Of a stretch of 64,000 nt of DNA, positions 54,890 through 63,978 are shown piece by piece; positions within the stretch are counted from its first letter, which is position 1, and each line of letters begins with the position of its first letter. The notes under the pieces are model-generated. The model was not told where the DNA came from and made no database searches. It saw nothing but the letters and a program-made list of their open reading frames with translations. The stretch is taken from the NCBI GenBank assembly GCA_016715065.1, contig JADKBN010000019.1, positions 5,380-69,379 of the forward strand, written 5' to 3'. The stretch comes from Fibrobacterota bacterium (GTDB lineage Bacteria > Fibrobacterota > Fibrobacteria > UBA5070). Both the position numbers and the translations under genes were made by a program.

Positions 54890-56560
54890 ATGAACTCGTT
54901 GGGAAAACTCAAACTGGCGCATCGATTGTTCTTCGCGTTCTTTTCCTGCACGGTACTGACAGCGATCGTGGGCCTCTACGCCCTGGGTGAAATCCGCAAG
55001 ATGCACGGACAACTCGAATCCACCTACAAGAACAACCTCACGTCCATCCGAAAGCTCGGCGAGGTCCAGCTGCGGGCCGCCTCGCACAGCCGGGTGTTTT
55101 CGCGAGTCCCGGCGCTCAAGGATTCCATCGAACGACGCGACGCCATCAAGCGCGCCGACAAGCACATGGACATCCTGAAATCGGCCTTCGCCGATTACCG
55201 AAAAATCGCCACGACCCCCGAAGAAACCCGGATCGGGTCCAAGGTGGACATCGCGCTCCCCCGCTACCTGGAAACCTGCGATTCCATCGCCAGCCAATCC
55301 AACGAAGGAAAATTCGAAGCGGCCGCCGCCACCTCCAACGGCAGCATGCGCCTGGCCACCACCGCCATGTCCAACCTCCTCGACACGTTGATCACCATCA
55401 ACGACAGCGCCGCCGCAAGCACCAACCGTCAGGCCCTGGAATCTTCGGAAAAGGCATCGACGACACTTTCTGGCGCCATCGCGGTCGCCATCCTCGTTGC
55501 CTTCGGGATGGGGCTCCTGGTCACCCGTTCGATCACCCGCCAGCTCGGTGGGGAACCCAGCGAGGCGGCCGATCTGGTGCGAAGCGTCGCTGCCGGAGAT
55601 CTCTCCATCGAAGTCACCGTGAGGCCCGGCGACCAGTCCAGTCTGCTCCATTCCCTGCGCCAGATGGTCGGCCGCCTCCGCGACGTGGCCGCCAAGATCC
55701 GCAATTCTTCCGATTCGATCGCATCGGCTTCCGAGCAGATCTCCAGCGCCTCCCAATCCCTTTCCCAAGGCGCCACCGAGCAGGCCGCCAACGTGGAAGA
55801 AACCTCCTCGTCCGTGGAAGAGATCTCCTCCACCGTGGCCCAGAACGCCGAAAACGCCAAAATCACCGACGACATCGCCTCCAAGTCCGCCCAGCACGCC
55901 CGCGATTCCGGAGCGGCGGTGAAAGGGACCGTGGAAGCCATGCGCCAGATCGCCTCGCGCATCGGCATCATCGACGACATCGCCTACCAGACCAACCTGC
56001 TGGCCCTGAACGCCGCCATCGAAGCCGCGCGCGCAGGTGAACACGGCAGAGGGTTCGCGGTGGTGGCCGCCGAGGTTCGCAAACTCGCCGAACGAAGCCA
56101 GGTGGCCGCCCAGGAGATCGGCACGGTGGCCAGCAATTCGGTGGCCCTGGCCGAACAAGCCGGACGGCAACTGGATGAGTTGGTTCCCTCCATCCGCCGC
56201 ACGGCAGATCTTGTCCAGGAGATCAGCGCCGCCTCCCGCGAGCAGGCCTCCGGATTGGAGCAGATCAACACCTCGATCAGCCAGTTGTCGCTGACCACGC
56301 AAAGCACCGCATCGGCCTCGGAAGAGCTTTCTTCCACCTCCGAGGAAATGAGCGCGCAAGCCATGAAACTCCAGGAAGCCGCACGGTGGTTCCGGGTCGG
56401 CGACTCCGTCGAAGACGTCCCCGTCCCCACTGGCCGCGCACGAGTCTCCAAACGCGTCCCTACAAAGTTCCAGGCATCGCGGCCCGCCTCCAGGGCTCCC
56501 TCCAGGGCTCCCTCCCGGGAGCCCGACGAGTCGGACGAATCCTCCTTCACCCGTTTTTGA
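54890..56560 (+). CDS. Methyl-accepting chemotaxis protein with C-terminal CheR-docking-like peptide
   Basis: 556 aa. Membrane helices at about 12-32 (LFFAFFSCTVLTAIVGLYAL) and 190-210 flank a helical periplasmic sensor (four-helix type, LGEIRKMHGQLESTY). HAMP (TRSITRQLGGEPSEAADLV), then the signalling domain (NLLALNAAIEAARAGEHGRG). The tail has Ala-Ser-Arg-Ala-Pro repeats (SRAPSRAPSREP) and ends SFTRF, which fits the aromatic pentapeptide that tethers CheR/CheB in enteric receptors. Its signalling domain is almost identical in DNA to the next gene. Confidence 0.92.
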   Translation: MNSLGKLKLAHRLFFAFFSCTVLTAIVGLYALGEIRKMHGQLESTYKNNLTSIRKLGEVQLRAASHSRVFSRVPALKDSIERRDAIKRADKHMDILKSAFADYRKIATTPEETRIGSKVDIALPRYLETCDSIASQSNEGKFEAAAATSNGSMRLATTAMSNLLDTLITINDSAAASTNRQALESSEKASTTLSGAIAVAILVAFGMGLLVTRSITRQLGGEPSEAADLVRSVAAGDLSIEVTVRPGDQSSLLHSLRQMVGRLRDVAAKIRNSSDSIASASEQISSASQSLSQGATEQAANVEETSSSVEEISSTVAQNAENAKITDDIASKSAQHARDSGAAVKGTVEAMRQIASRIGIIDDIAYQTNLLALNAAIEAARAGEHGRGFAVVAAEVRKLAERSQVAAQEIGTVASNSVALAEQAGRQLDELVPSIRRTADLVQEISAASREQASGLEQINTSISQLSLTTQSTASASEELSSTSEEMSAQAMKLQEAARWFRVGDSVEDVPVPTGRARVSKRVPTKFQASRPASRAPSRAPSREPDESDESSFTRF

Positions 56561-56591
56561 TCCCACCTTCGCCGATCGGACGGTCTCCTCC

Positions 56592-58148
56592 ATGAACTGG
56601 TTCAAACGCATCAAGCTCGCCCCCAGGATCCTCCTCGCCCCCATCGGCGTGCTCGTGCTGTTTTCCGCCAGCGTGCTGGTGGTGGTGCGGCACCTGGGAA
56701 CTGTGACAGAATCCGTCCAACACTACTCCCGGCTGTCCGGGATGGACCACCTGGCCCAATCCAGCAGCGCGGCCACCTACAAAGGGCTGTCGTGGGCCAA
56801 CGCCGGATTTCCCGCCAAACGAATCGACAGTCTGTTCACCAGCAACCTGACCGAGCTGGACAGCCTCCAAAAGGCCCTCGCGCAACAATCCACCCAGGGC
56901 GATTCTGACCAGAGGGCGACCGCGAAGAAAGCCGACTCGCTCGTGCAGGAGTATCGCAAGGTGGTCGCGGAGATCCAGGAGATCGCCACCGGCGACATGG
57001 GATTCGCCAGCATGTATCTGGGAACGGCAGAAGAACGTTTCCGCGCGCTGGACACCACTGTCGGGCGGCAGATGGAAAGAAATCGCCTGCAAATGACGCG
57101 ATCGCTCGAAACCACCATCTCGACGAGCCTTTGGAGCCTGGCCATCGGAGTCGCGCTGGGTGTGATCCTTTCCCTCCTGGTGGCCGCGCAGGTGGTCCGA
57201 CAGATCGGTGGCGAGCCCGCCGAGGCCGTGGAGATCGTGCGCAAGATCGCCTCCGGCGACCTTTCCCAGCAGGTGGATTGCCGCAAGGGCGACACGACCA
57301 GCCTCTTGCACCACATGTCCGAAATGGTGTCCATGCTCCGCTCCGTCGCCTCGCGCATCCGCATTTCCGCCGACGCGGTGGCCTCCACTTCCGAGGAAAT
57401 ATCCAGCGCTTCGCAAGCCTTGTCGCAGGGGGCCACCGAACAGGCCGCCAGCGTCGAGGAAACTTCCTCCTCCGTGGAGGAAATCTCCTCGACAGTGGCC
57501 CAGAATGCGCACAACGCGAAGGTCACCGACGACATCGCCTCCAAGTCGGCCCAACAAGCCAGGGAATCCGGCGAAGCAGTCAAAGGCACGGTAGATGCCA
57601 TGCGCCAGATAGCCTCGCGCATCGGCATCATCGACGACATCGCCTACCAGACAAACCTCCTGGCCCTCAACGCCGCCATCGAAGCCGCGCGCGCAGGTGA
57701 ACACGGCAGAGGGTTCGCGGTGGTGGCGGCCGAAGTCCGCCGCCTGGCCGAACGCAGCCAAGTCGCTGCCCAGGAGATCAGCACCGTGGCATCCAGTTCC
57801 GTGGCCATGTCCGAACAGGCCGGACGCCTTCTGGACGAGTTGGTTCCTTCCATCCGACGGACGGCAGATCTTGTCCAGGAGATCACCGCCGCCTCGCGGG
57901 AACAGTCGACCGGACTGGGGCAGATCAACACCTCCCTCACCCAGTTGGCCCAAACCACCCAAGGGGCGGCCTCCGCATCCGAACAGCTTTCATCCACCGC
58001 CGAAGAAATGAGCGCCCAAGCCCAGGGCATGCAGGAGGCCGTGCGGTGGTTCCAACTGCCCGCCGGATCCACGGCAGGAGCACCCGGTGCACACAGACCC
58101 ACCAAGGCATCCGCACCCACAGGCAAGTTCCAGAAAAAGGCGAAGTGA
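56592..58148 (+). CDS. Methyl-accepting chemotaxis protein (cluster II, paralogue)
   Basis: 518 aa. Membrane helix 1 at about 12-32 (ILLAPIGVLVLFSASVLVVV), a helical periplasmic sensor (DHLAQSSSAATYKGLSW, QMERNRLQMTRSLE), helix 2 at about 180-205 (LWSLAIGVALGVILSLLVAA), HAMP (RQIGGEPAEAVEIVRKI), and a signalling domain with NLLALNAAIEAARAGEHGRG. It has no pentapeptide (ends QKKAK), unlike the receptor before it, so it may depend on that receptor for methylation. 31 bases between the two genes. Confidence 0.92.
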   Translation: MNWFKRIKLAPRILLAPIGVLVLFSASVLVVVRHLGTVTESVQHYSRLSGMDHLAQSSSAATYKGLSWANAGFPAKRIDSLFTSNLTELDSLQKALAQQSTQGDSDQRATAKKADSLVQEYRKVVAEIQEIATGDMGFASMYLGTAEERFRALDTTVGRQMERNRLQMTRSLETTISTSLWSLAIGVALGVILSLLVAAQVVRQIGGEPAEAVEIVRKIASGDLSQQVDCRKGDTTSLLHHMSEMVSMLRSVASRIRISADAVASTSEEISSASQALSQGATEQAASVEETSSSVEEISSTVAQNAHNAKVTDDIASKSAQQARESGEAVKGTVDAMRQIASRIGIIDDIAYQTNLLALNAAIEAARAGEHGRGFAVVAAEVRRLAERSQVAAQEISTVASSSVAMSEQAGRLLDELVPSIRRTADLVQEITAASREQSTGLGQINTSLTQLAQTTQGAASASEQLSSTAEEMSAQAQGMQEAVRWFQLPAGSTAGAPGAHRPTKASAPTGKFQKKAK

Positions 58149-58185
58149 TCGTCCACACCACAAGGTCGATCGGACCAGCACGCCC

Positions 58186-59046
58186 ATGAGCGGAAGTCCG
58201 TTTGCTCCAGATCCCCAGACGGGTTGGTCCAGCCGCCTGTCCAACGAGGAATTCCAGCTGTTTCGGAGCTTCTTCCTCGAGCGGATCGGCATGCATCTTC
58301 CCGACACAAAACAGATGCTGGTCGCCTCGCGATTGGGTCGGCGGATCGCCACCCTGGGGCTCAAGGGATTCGGAGAATACCACCGCCTGTTGCGGTCCGA
58401 AGAAGGACGCGAGGAGATCCAGCACGCGGTCGACCTCATCACCACCAACGAGACCTTCTTCTTCCGGGAACCAGAACACTTCCAAATCCTGGAAACCACG
58501 ATCCTGCCCTCCTTTCCTGCAGGACAATTTCTGAAGGCCTGGTGCGCCGCAAGTTCCACTGGCGAGGAGCCCTACACCCTGGCCATGGTCCTCCACCACG
58601 CCCGGGGAAACGATCATTGGCAGCTCGTGGCCAGCGACGTCAACAGCGAAGTCCTGGAAACCGCCCGCAAGGGGATCTACCCGATCTCCCGTGCCGAAAG
58701 GATTCCCGAGGCGCTCCTGAAAGCCTATTGCCGCAAGGGGATCGGCGATTACGACGGATCCTTCCTGATCGTGTCCCAATTGCGCGGCAAGGTCGAGTTT
58801 TACCGGATCAATCTCCTGGACATCCCCTCCAACCTCGTGGACCTGGACATCGTTTTCCTGCGCAACGTCCTGATCTACTTCGACGCGAACGTGCGTCAAG
58901 AATTGTTGACCCGCGTGGTTTCACGGATTCGCCCCGGTGGCTGGCTGGTTCTGGGCCATTCCGAATCGTTGGTGGGCCTCCACCTCCCGCCGCTGCACCA
59001 GTTGAAACCATCGGTCTACCAAAAACCAAGAGGAGCCCATCCATGA
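58186..59046 (+). CDS. cheR: Chemotaxis protein methyltransferase CheR (cluster II)
   Basis: 286 aa from ATG at 58186; the in-frame ATG earlier would overlap the receptor. Domains: CheR_N helical part (FRSFFLERIGMHLPDTKQML), then WCAASSTGEEPYTLAMVL, VASDVNSEVLETARKG, DIVFLRNVLIYFD and LVLGHSESLVGL. It methylates receptor glutamates in this array. No C-terminal TPR, so any docking to the SFTRF tail would have to use its beta-subdomain. Overlaps cheB by 4 bases. Confidence 0.94.
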   Translation: MSGSPFAPDPQTGWSSRLSNEEFQLFRSFFLERIGMHLPDTKQMLVASRLGRRIATLGLKGFGEYHRLLRSEEGREEIQHAVDLITTNETFFFREPEHFQILETTILPSFPAGQFLKAWCAASSTGEEPYTLAMVLHHARGNDHWQLVASDVNSEVLETARKGIYPISRAERIPEALLKAYCRKGIGDYDGSFLIVSQLRGKVEFYRINLLDIPSNLVDLDIVFLRNVLIYFDANVRQELLTRVVSRIRPGGWLVLGHSESLVGLHLPPLHQLKPSVYQKPRGAHP

Positions 59047-60140
59047 CGATTTCCGTCCTGATCGTCGACGACTCCGCCGTGGTCCGCCAGGTCCTGACAG
59101 GCATCCTCTCCCAGCAAGCCGGGATCGAAGTGATGGCCGTGGCACCGGATCCGCTTTTCGCCTTGGAAAAGATGAAGACCCGTTGGCCGGACGTGATCGT
59201 ATTGGACGTCGAGATGCCACGGATGGACGGGATCTCGTTCCTGAACCAGATCATGACCTCCCGCCCCACTCCGGTGGTCATCTGTTCGTCGCTCGTCGGA
59301 GCAGGAACGGAATCCGCCCTGCGCGCCCTCTCCGCAGGAGCCTTCGCGATCGTCGAGAAACCCAAGATCGGTGTTCGCGACTTTCTGAGCGAATCCGCAA
59401 AGGATCTGGTCGCCACCATCCGCGCCGCGGCAACCGCTCGGGTCGACCGCATCCCATTGGTTGCTCCAAACCCAGTCCACGCGGAAAGCCTGGTTCGCAA
59501 GAAATTGTCCGCGGATGAAATCCTCTCCGCACCAACCTCCGGACGAACAGCCCCGATGACGGAAAAGTTCGTGGCGATCGGTTGCTCCACCGGCGGAACC
59601 CAGGCGCTGGAAACAGTCTTCACGGCCCTGCCTCGCACCTCGCCCGGGATCGTGGTGGTCCAGCACATGCCGGAGCAATTCACCAAAGGGTTCGCGCAAC
59701 GGCTGGACAAATTCTCCCAAATCGAAGTCAAGGAAGCCCAAACCGGCGACCGGATCATTCCTGGAAGGGCCCTCATCGCCCAAGGCGGAAAGCATCTGCT
59801 CGTCGAGAGAAGCGGAGCCCAATACAGGGTGGAAGTCAAGGATGGTCCGTTGGTCAGCCGCCACAAGCCATCTGTGGATGTTCTGTTCCGTTCCGTAGCC
59901 AAGGCAGCCGGCCCAAACGCGACAGGCTTCATCATGACCGGGATGGGAGACGACGGAGCGAAGGGACTGTGGGAAATGCACGAAACGGGAGCCACGACCT
60001 ACGCCCAGGACGAAGCTTCCTGCGTGGTTTTTGGAATGCCCAAGGAGGCGATCAAGCTGGGCGGGGTGGACCATGTGGTTCCCCTCGCGCGCATCCCCGG
60101 ACTTATCGAGGCCATCTACAGTCGGGAGCTTCGCCTTTAG
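59043..60140 (+). CDS. cheB: Chemotaxis methylesterase CheB (cluster II)
   Basis: 365 aa from ATG at 59043, coupled to cheR (ATGA). Receiver with Asp55 in VIVLDVEMPRMDG. A longer linker than usual (about 120-180). Methylesterase with Ser in AIGCSTGGTQALE, His in VVQHMPEQFTKG and Asp in MTGMGDDGAKG. Completes the adaptation pair of cluster II. A clear paralogue of the cluster I CheB, but distant enough that the two clusters are probably not a recent duplication. Confidence 0.95.
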   Translation: MTISVLIVDDSAVVRQVLTGILSQQAGIEVMAVAPDPLFALEKMKTRWPDVIVLDVEMPRMDGISFLNQIMTSRPTPVVICSSLVGAGTESALRALSAGAFAIVEKPKIGVRDFLSESAKDLVATIRAAATARVDRIPLVAPNPVHAESLVRKKLSADEILSAPTSGRTAPMTEKFVAIGCSTGGTQALETVFTALPRTSPGIVVVQHMPEQFTKGFAQRLDKFSQIEVKEAQTGDRIIPGRALIAQGGKHLLVERSGAQYRVEVKDGPLVSRHKPSVDVLFRSVAKAAGPNATGFIMTGMGDDGAKGLWEMHETGATTYAQDEASCVVFGMPKEAIKLGGVDHVVPLARIPGLIEAIYSRELRL

Positions 60141-60278
60141 TTGGCCAAGGTGTTCGCTCGTTCTGATGGTTGCTAAATTGAATGGTTGGTAACTTGATGT
60201 CCGGATCCACTGATCCCCAACGGCAACTGATCCCTTCGACCGCAGCCTGCACGAACGGCTGGATCAAGCATTCTTCCT

Positions 60279-61544
60279 ATGAACGGAGCCCGTCTGAGCG
60301 CCTTGCACCTCTTGCTCGAGTCCAGACACCTGGCCTACCAGATGATTGTCTATTTCTCGATCTATTCGGCGGCCGGATGGATCATCGAGGTGATCTACCG
60401 CTCCTTTCGCCAACGTGAATTCGTCAATGCCGGCTTTCTCCGCGGGCCTTTCCTGCCGATCTACGGGGTAGGTGCAAGCTGCGTGCTGCTCATCGCGCCT
60501 TGGCTCAAGGACTTGGGGCCGATCTTCGAATTCATCGCTTTCGGAATTTCCCTCACCGCGGTCGAGTATGCGATCGGAACCCTCTGCGAAAAGTCGTTCG
60601 GTGTGCGCATGTGGGACTACTCGGAAGACCCACTGAACCTGCAGGGCCGGGTTTGCCTGCCATTTTCCGTCATGTGGGCACTCTTGGCGGTTCTGTTCGT
60701 CCATGCGATCCACCCTCATGTCCAGAAGTTCGTGCTAGCGGTCCGCCCAGGGGCCCTTGAAATCGCCGCCCCATTGATGTTGACCTACTTCGCGCTTGAC
60801 TTCGCCGTGTCGGTCAACATCCTGTACAACCTGGTCGATCAACTCTCACGGCTCTACCGACGGCATGCAACCATCAGCGGATCCGAAAAAGGGAGAATCG
60901 CTCAGTCCTTCCAACGCTTGCTGACCGCGTTTCCCAATCTTGGCAAGTACCTGGAAGCCGCTTCCGACCTGCGTAGCCGCATCGACAACCGTCTATCCGC
61001 ACTGCAACTACGATTCCTGACCTTCCTGGAATCTCGCATGCCCCAAGAGGACGAGTTCCGACGATTCGTGCGTGACATCGCCATCCATCCGGAATTCTCC
61101 CGCACCAAACTGTTCCGGCACCACGACAGCTCCATTTTCCGCCACGCGCTACGAGTATCCGTCATTTCCTATCGCATTGGCAAATTCCTGCATCTGGACG
61201 CCCGAGCCATGGCACGAGGAGGTCTCCTCCACGATTTCTTCCTCTACGACTGGCGAAACCATGACCTCCCTGAACTGGCCCGGGAAAAATTCCACGGCTT
61301 CGAGCATCCCTACATCGCACTGCGCAACGCCCAAAAACACTTCACTTTGACGCCCCTGGAAAAAGACATCATAGCCAAGCACATGTGGCCCCTCACCTCC
61401 CGCCCCCCCAAACACATGGAATCCATCATGGTTTGCGCCGTGGACAAGGTGGTGGCGACTCGAGAATTTTGGCGCCCCATCCGGCAGGAAGGCACCAAAA
61501 TTCCCAAAACAAGTCCAACGAACCTATCTCAAGAAAATCCCTGA
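60279..61544 (+). CDS. CmpB-type membrane protein fused to an HD-domain region
   Basis: 421 aa. N-terminal half about 15-200 has several membrane helices with the ABC_trans_CmpB (DUF1113) pattern: YFSIYSAAGWIIEVIYRSFR, VNAGFLRGPFLPIYGVGA and RVCLPFSVMWALLA. From about 230 it is soluble and carries an HD-like set: His289 in FRHALRVSVISYRI, His318-Asp319 in LLHDFFLYDW, and AVDKVV. The family link of the first half to ABC transport is only a database name. The HD part suggests a phosphohydrolase, perhaps acting on a nucleotide or lipid phosphate. Start ATG at 60279, no strong ribosome site. Confidence 0.8.
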   Translation: MNGARLSALHLLLESRHLAYQMIVYFSIYSAAGWIIEVIYRSFRQREFVNAGFLRGPFLPIYGVGASCVLLIAPWLKDLGPIFEFIAFGISLTAVEYAIGTLCEKSFGVRMWDYSEDPLNLQGRVCLPFSVMWALLAVLFVHAIHPHVQKFVLAVRPGALEIAAPLMLTYFALDFAVSVNILYNLVDQLSRLYRRHATISGSEKGRIAQSFQRLLTAFPNLGKYLEAASDLRSRIDNRLSALQLRFLTFLESRMPQEDEFRRFVRDIAIHPEFSRTKLFRHHDSSIFRHALRVSVISYRIGKFLHLDARAMARGGLLHDFFLYDWRNHDLPELAREKFHGFEHPYIALRNAQKHFTLTPLEKDIIAKHMWPLTSRPPKHMESIMVCAVDKVVATREFWRPIRQEGTKIPKTSPTNLSQENP

Positions 61545-61562
61545 TTCCTCGCAAATCGCGGA

Positions 61563-62694
61563 TCACCCCGGTTGAAAAATTCTGGGTCTCCCGCGAAGTT
61601 CGTGGATCACCCGGAAACTGCCGGGTAGAGATCCAAGCCGCCTAGATGAAAAAAAGACATCTCGTTTGAAGGATTCATACGACCGATGACCTCTGGATTT
61701 CACCCTCACTGCTTGGATGCGGGCGTTCAGACTTTCAGCGTTAGCGTTGGAGCGCTTCAATCGGAAGATATTCAGGATCCCGAACATGGACCGACCGATC
61801 AGCCTTGCTACCCGCTTCATCGGTTCAAGCCTTTCCTTTTGCACCCAGTCGATCCATTCTCTCAAAAGAACTTCGACTTCCTCCGCAAGAGCACCGGACA
61901 GAATCTGGCGAATAGATTCCTTCATCCGATAAGCATCGCCAGTTTCATGGAACCATTCGTCAACGGTGTCAATTTTCTCTTGCTGACCGGGCTTCAAGCG
62001 ATCGCCTCTGCGAAGAAGACTGTATCGAGACTTCTTGAGGATCATGGCAAACTCTTTGTCCGCTTGCTGGTGTCGCGCCATCTCCTTACGTCGAGTTTCC
62101 TCCATCGCATCGTTGACCATTTTCACCAAGTGAAACTTGTCGAACACGATCTTGGATTTCGCATTGGGAACCGTTGCTTCCACAGCACTACGAAATGGGC
62201 GATGAAAGTCCATCGAAACCGACGCGATCGACTGCCTCTCTGTCTCGGGGATAGCTTGAAGCCAGCTTTTTATCGGTTCTTTCTGGTTTCCTGGGATCAT
62301 CTCTTCCACGATCCCAGCTTCCGGATCGCCGATGATGGTTGCACAATTTCTTCCTCGCCAAAACTTCTCATCGATCGAGAGATGCACCGGAAACGGATGG
62401 GCGCCGTTTTGGCGTGCCGAAACCTTGCGCTCCAGCCCTCTGGCTACGGCTCGGATGGCGATTCTCCCAAGGCTGTCTTCGCTGGCTCCCATAAGCTCGG
62501 AGGCTTTGCGACGTGGGCACATCAGCATGGCATCGATGGAGCGCATTTCAAACAGCTGGGTAAAGCGGGAGTGCGGATCAGCCCAAGGCACCTTCGGCTG
62601 CTGGATCCCATCCTTGTCACATTTGACTCGCGGAACCGAGCACTCAATGATCGTCAACATCTGACATGTGTCCAGGGTTGTGTCAAGTCTCTGG
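61563..62694 (-). pseudogene. ISL3-family transposase, 5' part removed by IS256-type insertion
   Basis: The remaining ~377 codons include the end of the N-terminal zinc-finger region (VPRVKC..., VPWADPHSRFTQLFE) and the full DDE core (SIDEKFWRGRNCATIIGD, VSMDFHRPFRSAV, NANAESLNARIQ with the Glu). Normal family members start about 70-80 residues earlier with CxxC pairs. The frame continues upstream into the IS256-type terminal repeat (MTQTVHFNF from 62726), so a hybrid start is possible. The 3' end stops at 61563, 18 bases from the HD-protein gene. A possible left end of the element lies in 61545-61563 but was not defined. Confidence 0.85.
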
Positions 62695-62716
62695 GTGTAG
62701 AAGTTGAAGTGGACGG
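62695..62716. repeat. Left terminal inverted repeat of the IS256-type element
   Basis: gtgtagaagttgaagtggac begins at 62695, and the reverse complement of 63979-64000 gives the matching end with one extra base and two mismatches. The transposase stop (62723-62725) lies just inside. Confidence 0.75.
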
Positions 62717-62722
62717 TTTGTG

Positions 62723-63928
62723 TCATGCCGCTTTGCGGAGTCGGCTGATATGGGTGGAGGGGAGCTTCTGTCGATCCCATCGTTTCTGCTGTTCTGTGGC
62801 CACGGTGTGGATGATCTTGTCGAGGCTTTTGTCGGCCACCGCGATGCGGGCCGGGTCGAGTCGTCGCCTGATTTCCTCGATGAATCTCTCGATGGTATTG
62901 GAGCATCTGCACAGCCCCCACATGGCTTGGGGCATGTCGAAGAACCGGGTGAAGTCGTCGAATTCGTCCCCGGCCTTGGCCACCAGTTTGGGATACTTCC
63001 TCTCCCAGGTGGTCCTGAGTTTAGCCAGACCGATGCGGGCGCTGTGACGTCCATCGGCCCAGAAGATGGCCTTGAAATCCTCAGAAAACGCCTTCTGGTC
63101 GACCCTCTGCACCTGGCTCAGGATTGCCCGCATCTTGTGGATCACGCACAGCTGGTGATCGACCCCGAGACAGTTCTTGACAGCAGCTCGAATGGCCTTG
63201 TGGGCATCGGATACGGCCAAGGCGACGCGCCCCAGTCCACGCTCCTTCAGGTCGTTCAAAAGGGCGCTCCAGCTCTCGGTCGACTCACTGTCGCCCACCA
63301 GCCAGCCCATGAAGTGGCGCATCCGGTTGGCGTCGACGCCAATTGCCACCAAAACGGCTTGTTTGCTGGTCTCGCCGCCACGACGCACCGGTACGTACAG
63401 GGCATCCAAGTACAAGATTTCAACTGTCGGAACGGGTTGGCTGCGCCACTGGTCGATGGCCGGCAGGAGCTTGTCGGTCATCACCGAAATGTCCGAAGCC
63501 GAAAGCTTGGCACCGGTCAATTCGCGCATCTCCGATGCCACCGCTCGCGTCGACATGCCGCGCAACCAAGTGCGCTGGCAGATGACTTCGATCGCATGGT
63601 TCATTCCGCAACGCAGCATGGTGAGAAGCGACGAGTTGAATCCGCCCTTACGCAAGACCGGCTTTTCGATCGACAACGGCCCCAAAGGGCTCGGAAGAGC
63701 CACTGTCTTGCTGCCGTTGCGCCAGGGCCCCTTCCCCTTGCGCTCATAAGTGGTACGGCCAAGGAAAGTGGCGAGCTCCGCCTGGAGGGCGTGGTCGAGC
63801 ATGCCCTCGATTTCGGTCCGGAACAGGTCGCCGGCAACAGACTGGAAGTCGGAGCCCAGAGCCTCCTGAAGGACGGTCTGGACATGGTCACGAGCTGCGG
63901 ATCGGATGGCAAGGTGTATCTTCTTCAT
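62723..63928 (-). CDS. IS256-family (mutator-type) transposase
   Basis: 401 aa from ATG at 63928 (MKKIHLAIRSAARD); an upstream ATG at 63985 would lie in the terminal repeat region. Family motifs: LATFLGRTTYERKGKGPWRNG near the start, YLDALYVPVR (first Asp), AVSDAHKAIRAAVKNCLG (second Asp), CVIHKMR, and CSNTIERFIEEIRRRLD (Glu). Length is normal and the frame uninterrupted, so the element may be active. Its stop overlaps, by ATGA, a frame running into the ISL3 fragment. Confidence 0.92.
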   Translation of the reverse strand: MKKIHLAIRSAARDHVQTVLQEALGSDFQSVAGDLFRTEIEGMLDHALQAELATFLGRTTYERKGKGPWRNGSKTVALPSPLGPLSIEKPVLRKGGFNSSLLTMLRCGMNHAIEVICQRTWLRGMSTRAVASEMRELTGAKLSASDISVMTDKLLPAIDQWRSQPVPTVEILYLDALYVPVRRGGETSKQAVLVAIGVDANRMRHFMGWLVGDSESTESWSALLNDLKERGLGRVALAVSDAHKAIRAAVKNCLGVDHQLCVIHKMRAILSQVQRVDQKAFSEDFKAIFWADGRHSARIGLAKLRTTWERKYPKLVAKAGDEFDDFTRFFDMPQAMWGLCRCSNTIERFIEEIRRRLDPARIAVADKSLDKIIHTVATEQQKRWDRQKLPSTHISRLRKAA

Positions 63929-63978
63929 GGACGTAGGGCTCACTCTGAGTGTGGTGGTTTCGCGATTTCCACAACCTA

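Noticed and set aside
61686..63047. Plus-strand 453-codon frame across both transposases
   Set aside because: Antisense to the DDE cores of two known transposase families.
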